From Symbiodinium natans (lineage: Eukaryota; Sar; Dinophyceae; Suessiales; Symbiodiniaceae): a stretch of DNA of 64,000 nt. Under the pieces are notes generated by a model. That model saw nothing but the letters and a program-made list of their open reading frames with translations. It had not been told where the DNA came from and did no database searches. This document shows positions 1-10,807 of this stretch, piece by piece; positions within the stretch are counted from its first letter, which is position 1; each line of letters opens with the position of its first letter. The stretch covers positions 1 to 64,000 of the forward strand of contig CAJNDS010002194.1 in NCBI GenBank assembly GCA_905221605.1, written 5' to 3'. Both the position numbers and the translations under genes were made by a program.

Positions 1-684
<684 letters not shown>

Positions 685-740
685 GGCGTCACGTTCTTAA
701 TTGATCGCAGGGGTTTTGTGGCATGCCATTTTCGTGTTAA

Positions 741-965
741 GAGACGAAAACCTCGGTATTTACAGTGTTTCCTGGCTTTGTCCGTTTACGGACACGAAAA
801 ATCGACGTGTAAAAATTTCCGGAAACTACTTTCAACTACTTTAGGCGCAGGAGGAAAACATCGGTATTTACAGTGTTTTCGGGCTTCAAAAACGGTGAAT
901 TACAGGCCCTACTTCACGCAGACGCGTTCTCAGAACAGAGGAAAACACCGGTATTTACAGCGTTT
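741..965. repeat. Three dispersed copies of a 26-bp motif
   Basis: The core CGGTATTTACAGTGTTT (allowing C/T changes), preceded by AAAAC-type sequence, occurs at about 745-770, 853-878 and 941-965. Each copy is bracketed by AAAACA and TGTTTT, which could pair. An 87-codon open frame spans all three (GTG start at 718) but has no recognisable domain, so it is treated as repeat DNA rather than a gene. Confidence 0.7.
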
Positions 966-1019
966 CGCGGGTTTTTTTTAAGATGTGGCCAAACTTGTCC
1001 TTAAATCCGAACGCGTCCA

Positions 1020-1720
1020 GCAAGCCGAACAGTCGTGCACCCTGAAATCCGAAACCCCAAAACCTGAAGCAAGCCCAAGAGTCGTGCACCCTTAAAATCT
1101 CAACTCCAAATCAGGTCTTGCCCTTGAACCTTAAGCCCCAAATCCCAAAGAAAAAAACACAAAAGATCTGCACCCTGAAACCCCAAACCCCATATCTCCA
1201 GTCGAAGCTCAAAAGGCTCGCAAAAAAACCCCAAACCCTAAACCCTCCAGCGTCAGCCCGAAAGCTGTCTACCCTCAAACCCTCAACCCCAAATTCCAAA
1301 AAAACCCAAAAGATCCCTAAACCCTCCACTGTGAATCCCAAAAAACCCCAAAAGATTCCTAAACCCTCCACTGTAAGCCCAAAAAGGTCTTACCCTGAAA
1401 CCCTAAACCCCAAATCCCAAAAACCAAAGGTCTCAACCCTGAAGGCCCAAACCCTAAACCCTCCATGAGCCCAAAAGGTCTTGCCCGAAACCCTCCACTG
1501 TGAGCCCAAAAGGTCTTGCCCGGAAACCCTAAACCCCAAAATGCCAAAAAAACCCAAAAGATCTGTTGCCTGAAACCTCAAACCCCATATTTCCAGTGGA
1601 AGCCCAAAAGGTTCCCAAAACAAGACCAAAAGATCTCTACCCTTGTACCCCAAATCCCAAACCCTCACTGTGAGCCCAAAAGGTCTAGCCCCTCAACCAA
1701 CCAAAAAAAAAGAGAAAAAC
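1020..1720. repeat. Degenerate CCCTAAACCC telomere-like repeat
   Basis: Roughly 700 bp are built from AAACCCTAAACCC and CCCAAAAGGTCTTGCCC variants with an irregular period near 60 bp. This is the degenerate complement of TTTAGGG, the telomere repeat type reported for dinoflagellates. Overlapping open frames on both strands reflect the low-complexity composition and are not proposed as genes. Confidence 0.8.
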
Positions 1721-2039
1721 AGCAAACTTCCTGTGAACCGGAACCTTTGTAGACTCGAACCGTGTGAGTGAGTTCAGAGAAGCCTGCCCTGTAAGTAGGT
1801 GGATCCAGACTGTTCAGACTTGGAGACAGTTGGAAGCTTGCAAGGCACTCTGGAAGCGGGTGGAGAGCCCAGGGCGGGAAACAGCCTTTGACAGGAAAAG
1901 CCCTTGTCAGGGAAACGTCTTTACAGGGAAACGGTCTGGCGCCGGAAAAGACCCCCCATGTCCAACAGCAGCCTGGGGCTGGAAAAAGCCCAGGGCTGGA
2001 AAAGGCCCAAGAATGGAACAGTCCTCTAGTGAGAAAGAA

Positions 2040-2600
2040 GAGAGCCTAAGCACCAACAATCTAACCAGGGGTTCCTCAACCAATAATCATCCTAAACCCT
2101 TCCTCCCGTTCCTTCACGAGCAGTTTCGGGTCACTAAGTCCCAAAGCCCTCCTCCAGCAGTTCACCCTAAACCCTTCCTCCCATTCCTTCTTCAAGCAGT
2201 TTAAGGTCACCAAGCATCCGAAACCCTTCCTCAAACAGGCTCATAAGCATCCTAAACCCTTCCCCTGCGCCTTCCTCAGGCAATTTAGGTCGCTAAGCAG
2301 CATCCTCAACCCTTCTTCAAGCAGTTTAGGCTTAACAATCACCCTTCCCCCCATTCAGCCCGTTCCTTCTTCCAGCAGTTTGGTGTCGCTAACATGTTGA
2401 ACGCTTCCTCAAGAAGTTAAGCTTAATAACCACCCCAAACCCTTCCTGTCCTGAAGCAGTTTGGGATCACTACGCACCTGAAACCAGCAGTTTAGGCTCC
2501 ATACTCATCCTAAACCCTTCCTTCCCTTGTGTCCTCAACAGGTTTAAGGTCACTAAGCATCCTAAACCCTTTCTCAAGCAGTTCAAGCACCATAATCCTT
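2040..2600. repeat. Minisatellite with CCTAAACCCTTCCT core
   Basis: About ten imperfect units of roughly 50-60 bp carry CATCCTAAACCCTTCCT, then CAAGCAGTTTAGG and GTCACTAAG. Each unit contains CCTAAACCC and often its near complement TTTAGG, so units can fold back on themselves. The segment from 2600 to 2950 is not repetitive in the same way and holds several CATGCC words. Confidence 0.8.
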
Positions 2601-2947
2601 GCCCTTCCCAATCCAAGCAGTTGAAACACGGAAGACACCCAAAAAATGTGTTTTCTTTCATTTTTTCGCTTTCTTAGGCGGCTTTGAGACTTTGAGCACT
2701 GGTCAAGAGCATGCCAAAGAAGAACACCATGCGCACATGCCCACTTGCATCCAGCTGCCTTTCTCATCTGCACCTTTGCTTGTTTTTGATGCCTTTTTTC
2801 ATAAATAACGTTAAAACCCAAGATGCCAAACAAGACACCAAGGATACAACCAAGCCAAGCTCACACAAGTCCAAACCAAGCAAGCAAGCTCAGACACTCG
2901 GACAACTCTTCTGTTTTGGCTTGCAGCACTCACACCAGTGCTCGTCC

Positions 2948-2962
2948 CTTGAGCCAAAGTGG
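2948..2962 (-). other. Spliced-leader relic
   Basis: The reverse complement reads CCACTTTGGCTCAAG. It differs at one position from the 3' part of the dinoflagellate spliced leader, CCATTTTGGCTCAAG. The upstream bases TACGTTTT do not continue the match well. A relic of a trans-spliced, reverse-transcribed RNA is the likely meaning. Chance is possible for 15 bp but unlikely. The following stretch to 3410 holds nothing else I can identify. Confidence 0.5.
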
Positions 2963-3410
2963 AAAACGTATCACAGCTCTCCAACTTGACAGCTCGGCTT
3001 AAAAGACCTCCAAAACGACCCTCGAGTCACAAAACTTGACGAGAGTTCCCTATGAGGCAAAACGTTCCAGCGTCACTAATCATACTCAGGCTACCGGGAA
3101 AACTTCAAAAGCTGAGCAGACTCCAAGCTATGCACACAAAACTGCAAACTGCAAAACTCACCGTGTCGCACCCTCACAGGATGACGCACAGGTCTCGAAC
3201 TTCTACACCCCCCCTCGACACGGTGGGTGTCGGCTCGTCCACGCGCAAGTATTGTAGACAAAACTCACAAGCAACTCGACGCTGCAGATTGCCTGGGTGG
3301 GTATTGCGCAGGGCGGGGCAATTGCTGCGAAACATGAAAGGCGTAGCCATGCCGCGTAGTGATAATTGCTCTCCGACTTTGTTCCACCGGAAGAAAGGAA
3401 AGAAGCTCAC

Positions 3411-3599
3411 TCAAAGATAGAATGTGGCTGTGACGCTGTCGGTATTGCCAGCGAGGAAGCTGCCAATCATCGCCAAGGAAAACATCACGAGGAAGGCGAT
3501 CAAACTGACTTCCACCTGCTGCTGAGGAACCCATCGCATCCAGAGCTCTCGAACCCAAGTGCGCCTCACAACGTTCTCAACCTCAACCACATCAGCCAT
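3411..3599 (-). CDS. Small membrane-segment ORF downstream of copia remnant
   Basis: This 62-codon frame starts at an ATG in a GCCATGG context. Its first half is charged (RRTWVRELW). Its second half has one clear hydrophobic segment, SLIAFLVMFSLAMIGSFLAG, long enough to span a membrane. It lies just 3' of the minus-strand copia RNase H/C-terminal remnant, in the same orientation, so it may be the tail of that element. No family is recognised. It could be a chance frame, but start context and segment length make it worth listing. Similar hydrophobic segments occur inside the two other copia elements of the window. Confidence 0.35.
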   Translation of the reverse strand: MADVVEVENVVRRTWVRELWMRWVPQQQVEVSLIAFLVMFSLAMIGSFLAGNTDSVTATFYL

Positions 3600-3672
3600 G
3601 GCACGTCCTATGCTCTATACACCGTACCTAAGGCAAAGTAAAAGAGGAAAACTTTGAGCAACTCTCGCGGTG

Positions 3673-5070
3673 TCATGCGTTTAACGCGTGCAAGAAAGCA
3701 TTCGTCAACTTCTCCGGGTAGTGTTGGGTATGCTTGAGGTCAAAGTTGGCGGAGTGTTGATGACCATCACCCGGACATCGAAAGACCGACAAGCTGCGAG
3801 CAACCGACTCCATCGTCGTGATGACACGCCAACGTTTGTAGATCAACTCGCCATCTCGACCACGCATGCCAAGCGAGCAACCGTCAACCAACACGTCGTG
3901 CAACATGTAAGGTCGCGACTGCAGAAAACGGATAGTCTGGTTCCATGACCAGTAAGCACAGGTGCGGGGCCACTCGATCGACCAAGCATGGACATAGTCA
4001 CACAGCGACATAAAAGCTTTCCACAGCTTCCTGTGTAGCGACCAGTGCCGTGCCAGGCGTCCTCGTCTGTAAGCTGGATTTCGTGCATGCACATGCTGGT
4101 ACAAACAACCACCGGTGCACGGAGTACTAGCCCACAGATGAACGAAACCCCCCCTGCGGATATGGAGAGTGCAGATCCGCTGAAGCTGCACTGTAGTGGC
4201 CGGGTCTCCGCCGTCATCTGCCTCACTGACAGTCAACACACCAACCCAAGAACACGCTCGCGACGCAGCCAACATGCTCGACATGGGAGGCGCACAAAAC
4301 TCAACGACCAGCCACTTGGCAAACTCCATCAAACGATACCGATCTGCAAGAGATACATGGTCTTTGCCAGCCACAGCAGCACCAAGCAAGCCAACGAAAC
4401 ACGCCAACTCACCAACACAAGCTGCAACAGTGACTTCAGACAAACCAAGGCTCAACATGTGCTTCAAGGTGGTTCGGGCATCCAACGATTTTGTGAAGAG
4501 GTTTGCGACGTTGGAGGCTCCCCGAACTCCGAATATGAAGAGAAGTCGCTGCCGGAGCTGATCTTGTATAAAGCACGCTCTCAGATCTATATGTCGCAAA
4601 AGAGGTGCGGCGCGCACAGCTCTTCCCATCCAAACACGTGGGATATCGCCCTGCGGATGGAGAGTGATTCTTTCGCTCCCTCAACCAATCCGTACAACTC
4701 CGACTCTGCTGAACTTAGAGCGACAGCTTGTTGAAGCCGTGACCACGTTTTCAAGCAGAAACCACCAAGCATGATGCATCCGCCACTCACGCTCTTGCGA
4801 TCAACGCTCCTCTCACTGCCCCATGACACATCCACGTAACAATCCAACCGAAGGTTCCGCTCTTCAACTGGATGGACAACCTGGCGAAAGTCCTGAACAT
4901 GCCGGAGGTACCGTAATACCATCCGCATCGCTCAACTCACGCTCCAAGACTTCTTCTTCTCTGTCATAAAGTTCTCGAAGATTCGGCGGCGTCGGACAAG
5001 ACTTCGGACTCTTCCCAAGCCCAAAACCCTCATATATCTCCTGGTAGTACTCGCCTGCCATGCCAATCAC
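3673..5070 (-). pseudogene. Ty1/copia Pol remnant: RNase H and C-terminal extension
   Basis: Read on the minus strand, the piece starts in the linker before RNase H (YYQEIYEGFGLG). It jumps to LRYLRHVQ, apparently missing about 40 codons near 4925. RNase H follows (VDVSWGSE, SVSGGCIMLGG, ALSSAESELY), then after a frameshift near 4590 comes HIDLRACFIQ and VANLFTKSL, the usual end of copia RNase H. About 200 more residues follow: VVEFCAPPMSS, then HLWASTPCTGGC, then HRKLWKAFMSL. This extension matches in layout the C-terminus of the copia element at 39-41 kb. RT, integrase and gag are absent. It is decayed by at least one frameshift and one deletion. The identity of the RNase H part is secure; the function of the extension is inference. 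Confidence 0.85.
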
Positions 5071-5376
5071 CGAAGTGAAAAAGAGACTGCTGCGCGAGCT
5101 CTGCTTTTCACACTATCTTCCGCGCGCCTGCTGCCATAGTTTCATTTTGCGGCCTTCCAGGTTTTACGGAAGAGCCAACTACGACTACTGCTGCAAGCTT
5201 AAGACTGTTAAAGACAAATCGAGAGTTTTAGAGCAGGTGTTTCTTTGGGTAAAGTCGAAGAAGTGCTTGCATTTGGTGGTAATTGCTTAAAGCAAGTCTT
5301 GATCAGGACGAGCCAAAGTACCTCTTACAAAGTCGAAATTCTGACTGCGTAAGACCGCGTCTTTCATTGTTCGAAC
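5071..5376. other. Junction between two opposed copia remnants, no gene seen
   Basis: This stretch separates the minus-strand remnant from the start of the plus-strand gag. It has no convincing coding frame and no recognisable repeat. It could hold the 5' untranslated part of the plus-strand element. No LTR-like duplication was found when it was compared with 12.3-12.9 kb by eye. Confidence 0.4.
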
Positions 5377-6583
5377 ATGGCAGATCAGCTTCCAGTTATT
5401 GATGACGATGATGATGATGAGCTGCAAGAAAACGGAGCAGCTTCGTCACAACAACATGGAAATCAATTTTCCCCAATAAAGCCAAGGTCAAGGAGTCCAG
5501 GGCGTGTACGTTTCTGGATGATTTGCGAGTGATGATGCAGCAGATGACTGCTGCTACAAGGCTGCAAGTGATGCTGCAATGGCGGCAGTAAGGGCCAATT
5601 CTTTGAAGGCCTCCCTTGGTTCAAGTGAGATGAGCCGAATTCTGCCGCCCGGACACCTTCAAGCCGACAACTCGAGAGGAGGAGCGCTCGCAGTGGTTGC
5701 AATGGGTATGGTCACTGAAGCAACATGTGGTCGCGCTGGACACTGCTCATGCCGAGGATTTGAAGAAAATCGAACAGTTTCCAACAGCCGAGATTGGGTG
5801 GGTGGGTGCTTCTGATCTTTGCAAAGGAGCCAACGAATGTATGCATTGCTTTCTGGATTGGTTCGTGGCAGAGGTTTGCAAGTGATCCAACGTGTTCCAT
5901 CACAAAATGGCGATGAGGCCCTACGACAGCTGATGCAACTTTTCCACCCGTTTCGCACCAACGAGCCGTTCCTGGCCCAGCTGTTGGATCTGGAGCGAGT
6001 GATGGAGGAATACGAGCGTTCGTCTGGCAAGAAGCTGGAAGAAGACCTCAAAACCTCAATACTGCTCAAGAGCATTTCTGGCGGCATGCGGAACCACCTT
6101 TCCACTGTCTTGACTGAGACTTCCTCCTACGACGAGATCCGAGAGGCCGCTCTTCGTTATGAGCGCATGCAGTTCAAGTGGAGCCCTTCAAACCTTTTCA
6201 GCACCGAGTCTTCGTATGCGCAAAAGAAGTCCCACGAGCAGGAACCGCAGCCAATGGACATCGGTCAAGTTAAGGGTGGTTCTAAAGGGTACAAAGGTGG
6301 CAAAGGTCCTAAGGGTCCTAAGGGTTCAAAAGGTCCAAAAGGCAATGACAGCAAGGGCAAGGGCAAGTATGGCAAGGCTGGAGGCAAAGAGTCTAAAGGT
6401 TACTCTCAGAGCTACAACAATGCCAAAGGCGACAGGAATCCAGGCAAAGGTGGCAAGGGTGATAGGAAAGGCAAGAACAATGCACCGAAAGGGGGCAATC
6501 TGTCCTCCAACACCACATGCCACAACTGTGGCCGTCCTCCACTATGCAAGAGACTGCTGGCGCCCTGGTGTCAACCAGGTTGA
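5377..6583 (+). pseudogene. Copia-type Gag, frameshifted
   Basis: The gene begins at ATG 5377 (MADQLPVI followed by a run of six Asp) and soon hits a stop. Gag-like sequence then continues in other frames: WSLKQHVVALDTAHAEDLKK near 5700-5810, then the long frame from 5819. The latter carries the helical Gag core (LRQLMQLFHPFRT, LLDLERVMEEYERSSGK, GGMRNHLSTVL), as in Gag of the UBN2/retrotrans_gag type. It ends in a Gly/Lys repeat tail (KGPKGPKGSKG) and half of a CCHC knuckle, TTCHNCGR. The other half (HYARDCWRPG) is in the next frame, so a small indel near 6530 splits the zinc knuckle. Gag coats the RNA in cytoplasmic particles. At least three frameshifts make this copy non-functional. Confidence 0.8.
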
Positions 6584-7295
6584 GCAGTCCCAAGGCCAGC
6601 CTGGCCCACAGCCTTCCGGAGCTTCTGTGAGCGGCACCTCCACCAGTGCCGGCCCTTCATATAGCAGTGCCCCGAGCCAAGCCTCCACAGCCGTGCGTCG
6701 TGTCATTGCCGAGCCTTTTGTGATGGACATGAGCCAGCTTGACCTGTCAGGTGATGACCCTTTCGTGCGAATGATTCATGCACAGCACTTCCGGTTGGAC
6801 GCCACTGATGGCGACTCAAACTGGGTAGTGATTGGGTGTTCGAACAGAACCCATGAGCAGCATGTGCGAGCACTGACCCGAACCAGTGACACTTGTTCTG
6901 TGATCATCGACTCCGGAGCTGACGTTTCTTGCATTCCCTTGAGCTTTGCATCTTGTGGAGTCAGTTCCCCTGGAGATTGCGTGATGCATGTGCGTGATGC
7001 TCAGGGTGGTAGCATGCAGGTGAAGGATGAGCGCATTGTCGATTTCGTTTTGCAAAGCCCAAGCCATGGACATGTTACCATCCGTGAGAGATGCATCGTC
7101 GCAGACGTATTGCAGCCGCTAATAAGTATGGGTCGGTTGATCAAACAGGGCTGGTTTCTGTGCCAAAATGCCCAAGGCTTCTGGTTGAACCATGATGCTT
7201 CAGGAGCCGATGTGCCTATGACATTCCGAGGCATGAGCCTTGGAGTGGATGCCGAGATTCGTCGGGTTGAGAAAGCCGAAAGTGCAAGCCTGTGA
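6530..7295 (+). pseudogene. First aspartic protease domain (PR1)
   Basis: This segment continues in frame from the second half of the zinc knuckle. It has a Ser/Pro/Gln-rich linker, then VIIDSGADVSCIPL, the DSGA active-site motif of retropepsins. About 75 residues later LISMGRLIKQGWFL is the second conserved block, typical of copia proteases near their C-terminus. The domain is intact from about 6890 to 7250. Retropepsin works as a dimer and cuts the Gag-Pol polyprotein. This is the first of two protease domains in the same element; the second begins at 8003. The frame stops at 7295, just before a short duplication. Confidence 0.8.
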
Positions 7296-7392
7296 TCCGC
7301 AGAGTTCCCACGTCCAGTCGAAAGGTCCTCAAGTGCAATCATGTGATCCGCAGAGTTCCCACGTCCAGTCGAAAGGTCCCCAGTGTCAACCA
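7289..7392. repeat. Direct duplication, about 51-bp unit x2
   Basis: The stretch TGTGATCCGCAGAGTTCCCA and its continuation CGTCCAGTCGAAAGGTCC occur twice back to back, at about 7292 and 7343. The duplication lies directly after the first protease domain. In one frame it reads as two copies of CDPQSSHVQSKGPQ. Confidence 0.85.
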
Positions 7393-7670
7393 GATGACAC
7401 ACATGTCCGTGTCCTTCAGCGTGCCGTGTTGGGTCCGGAGTTGAGCAACTTGCATTTCGGGTGGCAGATCCTCACCTCAGGGAATTTGTGCTGGCGGGGT
7501 CGTTCGTCACGCATGTTAGACCCATCCTTTATGGTTGATCGAAGCTGGCCCTTGCGTTCCACCTTGATGAGACGAAGTGAAACCTCAGCTTGGTTTTTGA
7601 TCGAACACTGTGAGTCGTGGTTGGAGATGGAAGATCTTGAAGATGACATCCCAGGAGGTGGAGAGCATGG

Positions 7671-8006
7671 TTGTTGGAGAGTTCGGAGCCCCCGGTTGAG
7701 CTTGGAACCTCGCAGCTTGAGAGCCTAGAGACCCCCGTTGAGCTTGAGAAGGCCCCAGTCGAGCTTGGAACGTCGCAGCTTGAGCGCCTAGAGACCCCCG
7801 TTGAGCTTGAGAAGGCCACAGTTGAGCTTGAAACGTCGCAGCTTGAGAGCCTAGAGAGCCCCGTTGAGCTTGAGAAGGCCCCAGTTGAGCTTGGAACGTC
7901 GCAGCTTGAGAGCCTAGAGACCCCCGTTGAGCTTGAGACGGCCCCGTTGACGCTTGGTGAGCATGGATTGAGTGGTTTTTATTTTCATGACATGAGCATG
8001 GTGTGA
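7671..8006 (+). repeat. Coding 63-bp tandem repeat between the two proteases
   Basis: An open frame of 111 codons contains about four units of a 21-residue repeat: LETPVELEKAPVELGTSQLE, plus a serine or arginine. Units differ by single substitutions that mostly keep the frame and the acidic, helical character. It lies between PR1 (6.9-7.25 kb) and PR2 (8.0-8.3 kb) of the same copia element. It may be an expanded linker or an unrelated minisatellite. No family was recognised. The 7393-7670 stretch before it has no clear domain. Confidence 0.7.
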
Positions 8007-9365
8007 CGCATGGTAGCAGTTCCGAAGCCATGGACTGGTGGTTGCTGGACTCCGGAGCGTCGACGCACCTGATCAGCGAGGAGACACTGCAGCATGTGCA
8101 AGTGCTGAGCCTGAGTGAGCACGTTGGTAGAGACTGTGTGACTGCCACGGGTGCTTCCATAGGGGTTCAGAAGAGTGCTGTGGTTCGTGTCTGTTTTGCC
8201 GTTGAGAGATCCAGTCCTATCGTTGTCGAGTTTGAAGCCCTGGTTGCACCTGGCACCTGTGCGATTTAACCTCCTGAGCCTAGGACGACTCCTGAATAGG
8301 AACTGGACAGTTTCCTTTGCCCCCCATCTCCACGTGCAAGCTGGTGGTTTTAAATTTAAGGCTGTGTGGTCCAACAACTGTTGCTGGTTGCAGAGTCATG
8401 CGGTGGCACGGGCCTGCTTGGTTTCTCAAGAGCAGAGTGAAGCGCAGCAAATTGCAACCCTCTCGAGTACGAAACCTTCCGCAGCCCGAGAAGATGGCCT
8501 CCTCCAGCGAGAGCGAAGTGGAATGGCGCATGGCAGGGAAGGACAAAGGGAAGCTGATCCGGAGAGTCGTCTCGACTCAAGCGGCCTCAATATCGGTGGG
8601 CGAAGAGGACTTCGAGGAGAGCACCCGGTTGGCCACCGCTACATCCACGGAGACAGAGGGGCGATCCTTCTGGTGCCCGCGGATGCCGAGTCCCAGGTGG
8701 TGTTGAAGCCGAGCGAGACCGAGACCGCAGGCCCCTCAAAGACCCCCATGCAGAAAGCCATACCGAAGAAGCCGAAGGTGAAAAAGATGCCCCAGAAGCC
8801 TCTTGTGAAGAGAATGCCAAAGGCAGCGAGCTCTTCGTCGACAAAGAGGACCCCTGTGAAGCTGGTGCCTCGTTCCGATCGCCAGCAGCCGTGGTTGACG
8901 TTGTGGAGTGCGAGCTCAAGGGCGGTGAAGAAGCAGAAGCTCAAGGAGAGTCGCATGACGTCAGCTGCAAAGTCCGATTTGAATCGCTTTCGCAGGGAGA
9001 AGAAGGGCCCCGAAAGAAGGACGCTGGAGGAGCACCTCAAGGAGCACTTCTTGCAGTGCTTGGACCGCAAGGCCCCCTACACCGTGACGACCGTCTCCGA
9101 GATTGTCAAAGAGAAGGCAAAGCCCCCGAGCCCACCGAGAAAGGAAGCCGACTCTCCGGGGTATCCGGAAAGGTTGCCTACCCCGCCGCGGGTTCCACCG
9201 CGTCGACGCTTGCCCACGCCTCCGAGAAATCCGACCTCGCCAAGGACCAGCGCATCACGGGCACCGACTACGCCGCCAAGGACATCGCCATTGCCGCCCC
9301 CACCGACCAATCCCGGAACGCCTACTTCGAGTGGATGGAGTGTGGTGACGGACCAGAAGCGCTGA
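8003..9365 (+). pseudogene. Second copia protease (PR2), pre-integrase block and Pro-rich linker
   Basis: The first frame (8003-8269) has DWWLLDSGASTHLISEE, the classical copia protease active site (DSGA-T-H), ending at GTCAI. A +1 change near 8262 moves the sequence to the frame 8175-9365. There NLLSLGRLLNRNW (second protease block) and SNNCCWLQSHA (start of the gag_pre-integrase region) are read. The rest of that frame is a basic and then proline-rich linker (PPSPPRKEADSP, LPTPPRVPPRRR, SPLPPPPTNPGTP) of about 200 residues, unlike ordinary copia Pol. One frameshift separates active site and second block, so the copy is broken. Protease identity is secure; the linker has no assigned role. 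Confidence 0.8.
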
Positions 9366-9700
9366 GTGCAGTCAGCCAGAAAGGATCTTCCAGTCAGTGG
9401 CGAGCAGCAAAAGTCGTGAGGTGCTTGAGGTGCTTGATGGTTGTGCTTGTGCTTGTGATGTTGGCATGAGTGGCATGGTTGGCATGGTTGGCATGATTGG
9501 AATGAGTGGCATGGTTGAGCATGTGTGTGTTGGTGAGCTTGATCAGGAGAAAGCACCGACCCCAGACGGCGATCAGGCGTGGTTGCTACATGGTGATCAG
9601 GAGTTGCTTCACCAGGAGTTGTGGGGAAAGGTTCACCGTGAGCATGTGTTGCGAAGTCATGTTCCTTTTAATGCCAGCTGTGAGCATTAATTGTGTGCGT
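9366..9700 (+). other. GGCATG-rich linker
   Basis: Between about 9460 and 9530 the word TGGCATG recurs six or more times (GGCATGGTTGGCATGGTTGG), followed by GGTGATCAGG-type repeats. It lies between the Pro-rich linker and the membrane/integrase part. The same word clusters in the equivalent place in the element at 33-41 kb. No coding frame convinces. Confidence 0.6.
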
Positions 9701-10606
9701 GGTAGAGGCCTTGAACCAGCCAGGAAAATCGAGAGGGATTCCGGAGAGGGAGCCCAAAAGGAGGTTCAGATCGACAAGTTCTTCTACAAGGGGATTTGGT
9801 TCCTGGTGTTGGTGCTTGTTGGTTGCTTTGCCATCGGAACAGTGATGTACCGTGAAGTTTCAGGACCTCGTGGAGAGCGCGTGAGGTGATGCTTGGAGAG
9901 ATGTCGGCGTGGGGACGTAGTGTTGGCTTGGTTGGAGTTGAAGCGCGTGACTTGTCGGTTTGCGTGAAGTCGGATCTTGAGGGGGTGGTGAAGAACCTTG
10001 CTCAGGGTTTCGCTGATACCATGACCGTTGGTGCGGTTGAGGTGTCTGATGTTCCAGTTGGTCGGCATGCTCCGGTTGCAGAGAGGGCCATCCGAACATT
10101 AAAGGAGAACGCGAACACTTTGTGCGCCGGACTAGAGCAAGTTGGCCTGGAGCCATATGGCAAAGGAGTGGGTTATCTCCTTTCGCATTGCGCTCAGGTG
10201 CACAACCGCTACAACATCCAGCCGGGGTCGGCGATGTCACCAGAACAGCGTTGTTTGAAGACTCTGAGGCAGCCTCGGGCAGTGTATGTCTGGGGTGCAT
10301 CGGTCCTTGCAACACAACCGCCGAGTCTGAGGCAGTCCATCACGGGCAGATATGGCCAGGCTGCATACTTAGGCCCTGGTCGCGGGTAGTCATCTGGTAC
10401 AGTTCCGGCTGAAGGATGGTTCGTTGAAGATTGCTCGGTCAGCCCGAATCAGGATGTTGGTTCCCATGACCTTTGAGTTGTCGGCCTTGCGTGGTCTTTG
10501 TCGTATGTTGCCCGAGCGTGCTGGTGATGTTGTGCGTGGCTTGCCAGCGGTTGACCGAGGGAACATGCGTGATCTTCCGATCCCGAATACCGCTCATAAT
10601 GTATGA
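9701..10606 (+). pseudogene. Membrane segment and integrase core of copia element
   Basis: The frame ending at 9889 carries one hydrophobic segment, IWFLVLVLVGCFAIGTVMY, after a charged stretch. The next frame (9886-10389) contains the C-terminal half of a copia integrase: VPVGRHAPVAERAIRTLKE, with the third catalytic acidic residue in VAER, then LSHCAQVHNRYNIQPG and AMSPEQR. A further frame change after 10380 leads to LKDGSLKIARSARI (10424-10606). The first two catalytic Asp residues are not visible, so the N-terminal part of integrase is deleted or decayed. Integrase inserts the cDNA into the host chromosome. At least two frameshifts and a deletion make this copy inactive. Confidence 0.7.
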
Positions 10607-10684
10607 ACGTAGTGTACGAACGCAGTAAATTACAAGGAATTAGATGACGCGTGAATTTACTGCTTTCGTTCACTAGTTCGCACG
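10601..10684. repeat. Inverted repeat 1 of the insertion
   Basis: The arm GTATGAACGTAGTGTACGAA plus CGCAGTAAATT (10601-10631) is the near complement of AATTTACTGCTTTCGTTCAC plus TAGTTCGCAC (10654-10684). There are about six mismatches over 31 positions and a 22-nt spacer. Confidence 0.8.
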
Positions 10685-10712
10685 CACACATAATATTACG
10701 TTTCGTGCGTGC
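10680..10712. repeat. Stem-loop with TAATATTAC in the loop
   Basis: GCACGCAC (10680-10687) pairs perfectly with GTGCGTGC (10705-10712). The 17-nt loop ACATAATATTACGTTTC carries TAATATTAC at 10691-10699. That nonanucleotide in a stem-loop is the layout of replication origins of geminivirus-like circular DNA replicons, where Rep nicks the strand. The resemblance is seen directly; function as an origin is inference. Confidence 0.55.
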
Positions 10713-10730
10713 ATGACTTCGTTCATTACA

Positions 10731-10807
10731 TTCACGCCCTTACGTAATAATACTAATAAAATAGCGTGCGTTCCTTACCTATTTTATTATATTATTACGG
10801 GCGTGAA
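10731..10807. repeat. Inverted repeat 3 of the insertion
   Basis: The left arm (10731-10764) begins TTCACGCCC and ends CTAATAAAATAG. The right arm (10779-10807) begins CTATTTTATTA and ends CGGGCGTGAA. The arms pair except for a TTAC bulge and one extra C, around a 14-nt loop. The pairing is long and nearly perfect, so a cruciform or RNA hairpin is expected. Confidence 0.85.

Noticed and set aside
3411-3599. An envelope gene for the copia remnant
   Set aside because: A single hydrophobic segment in 62 codons without signal peptide or glycoprotein features does not support an envelope protein.
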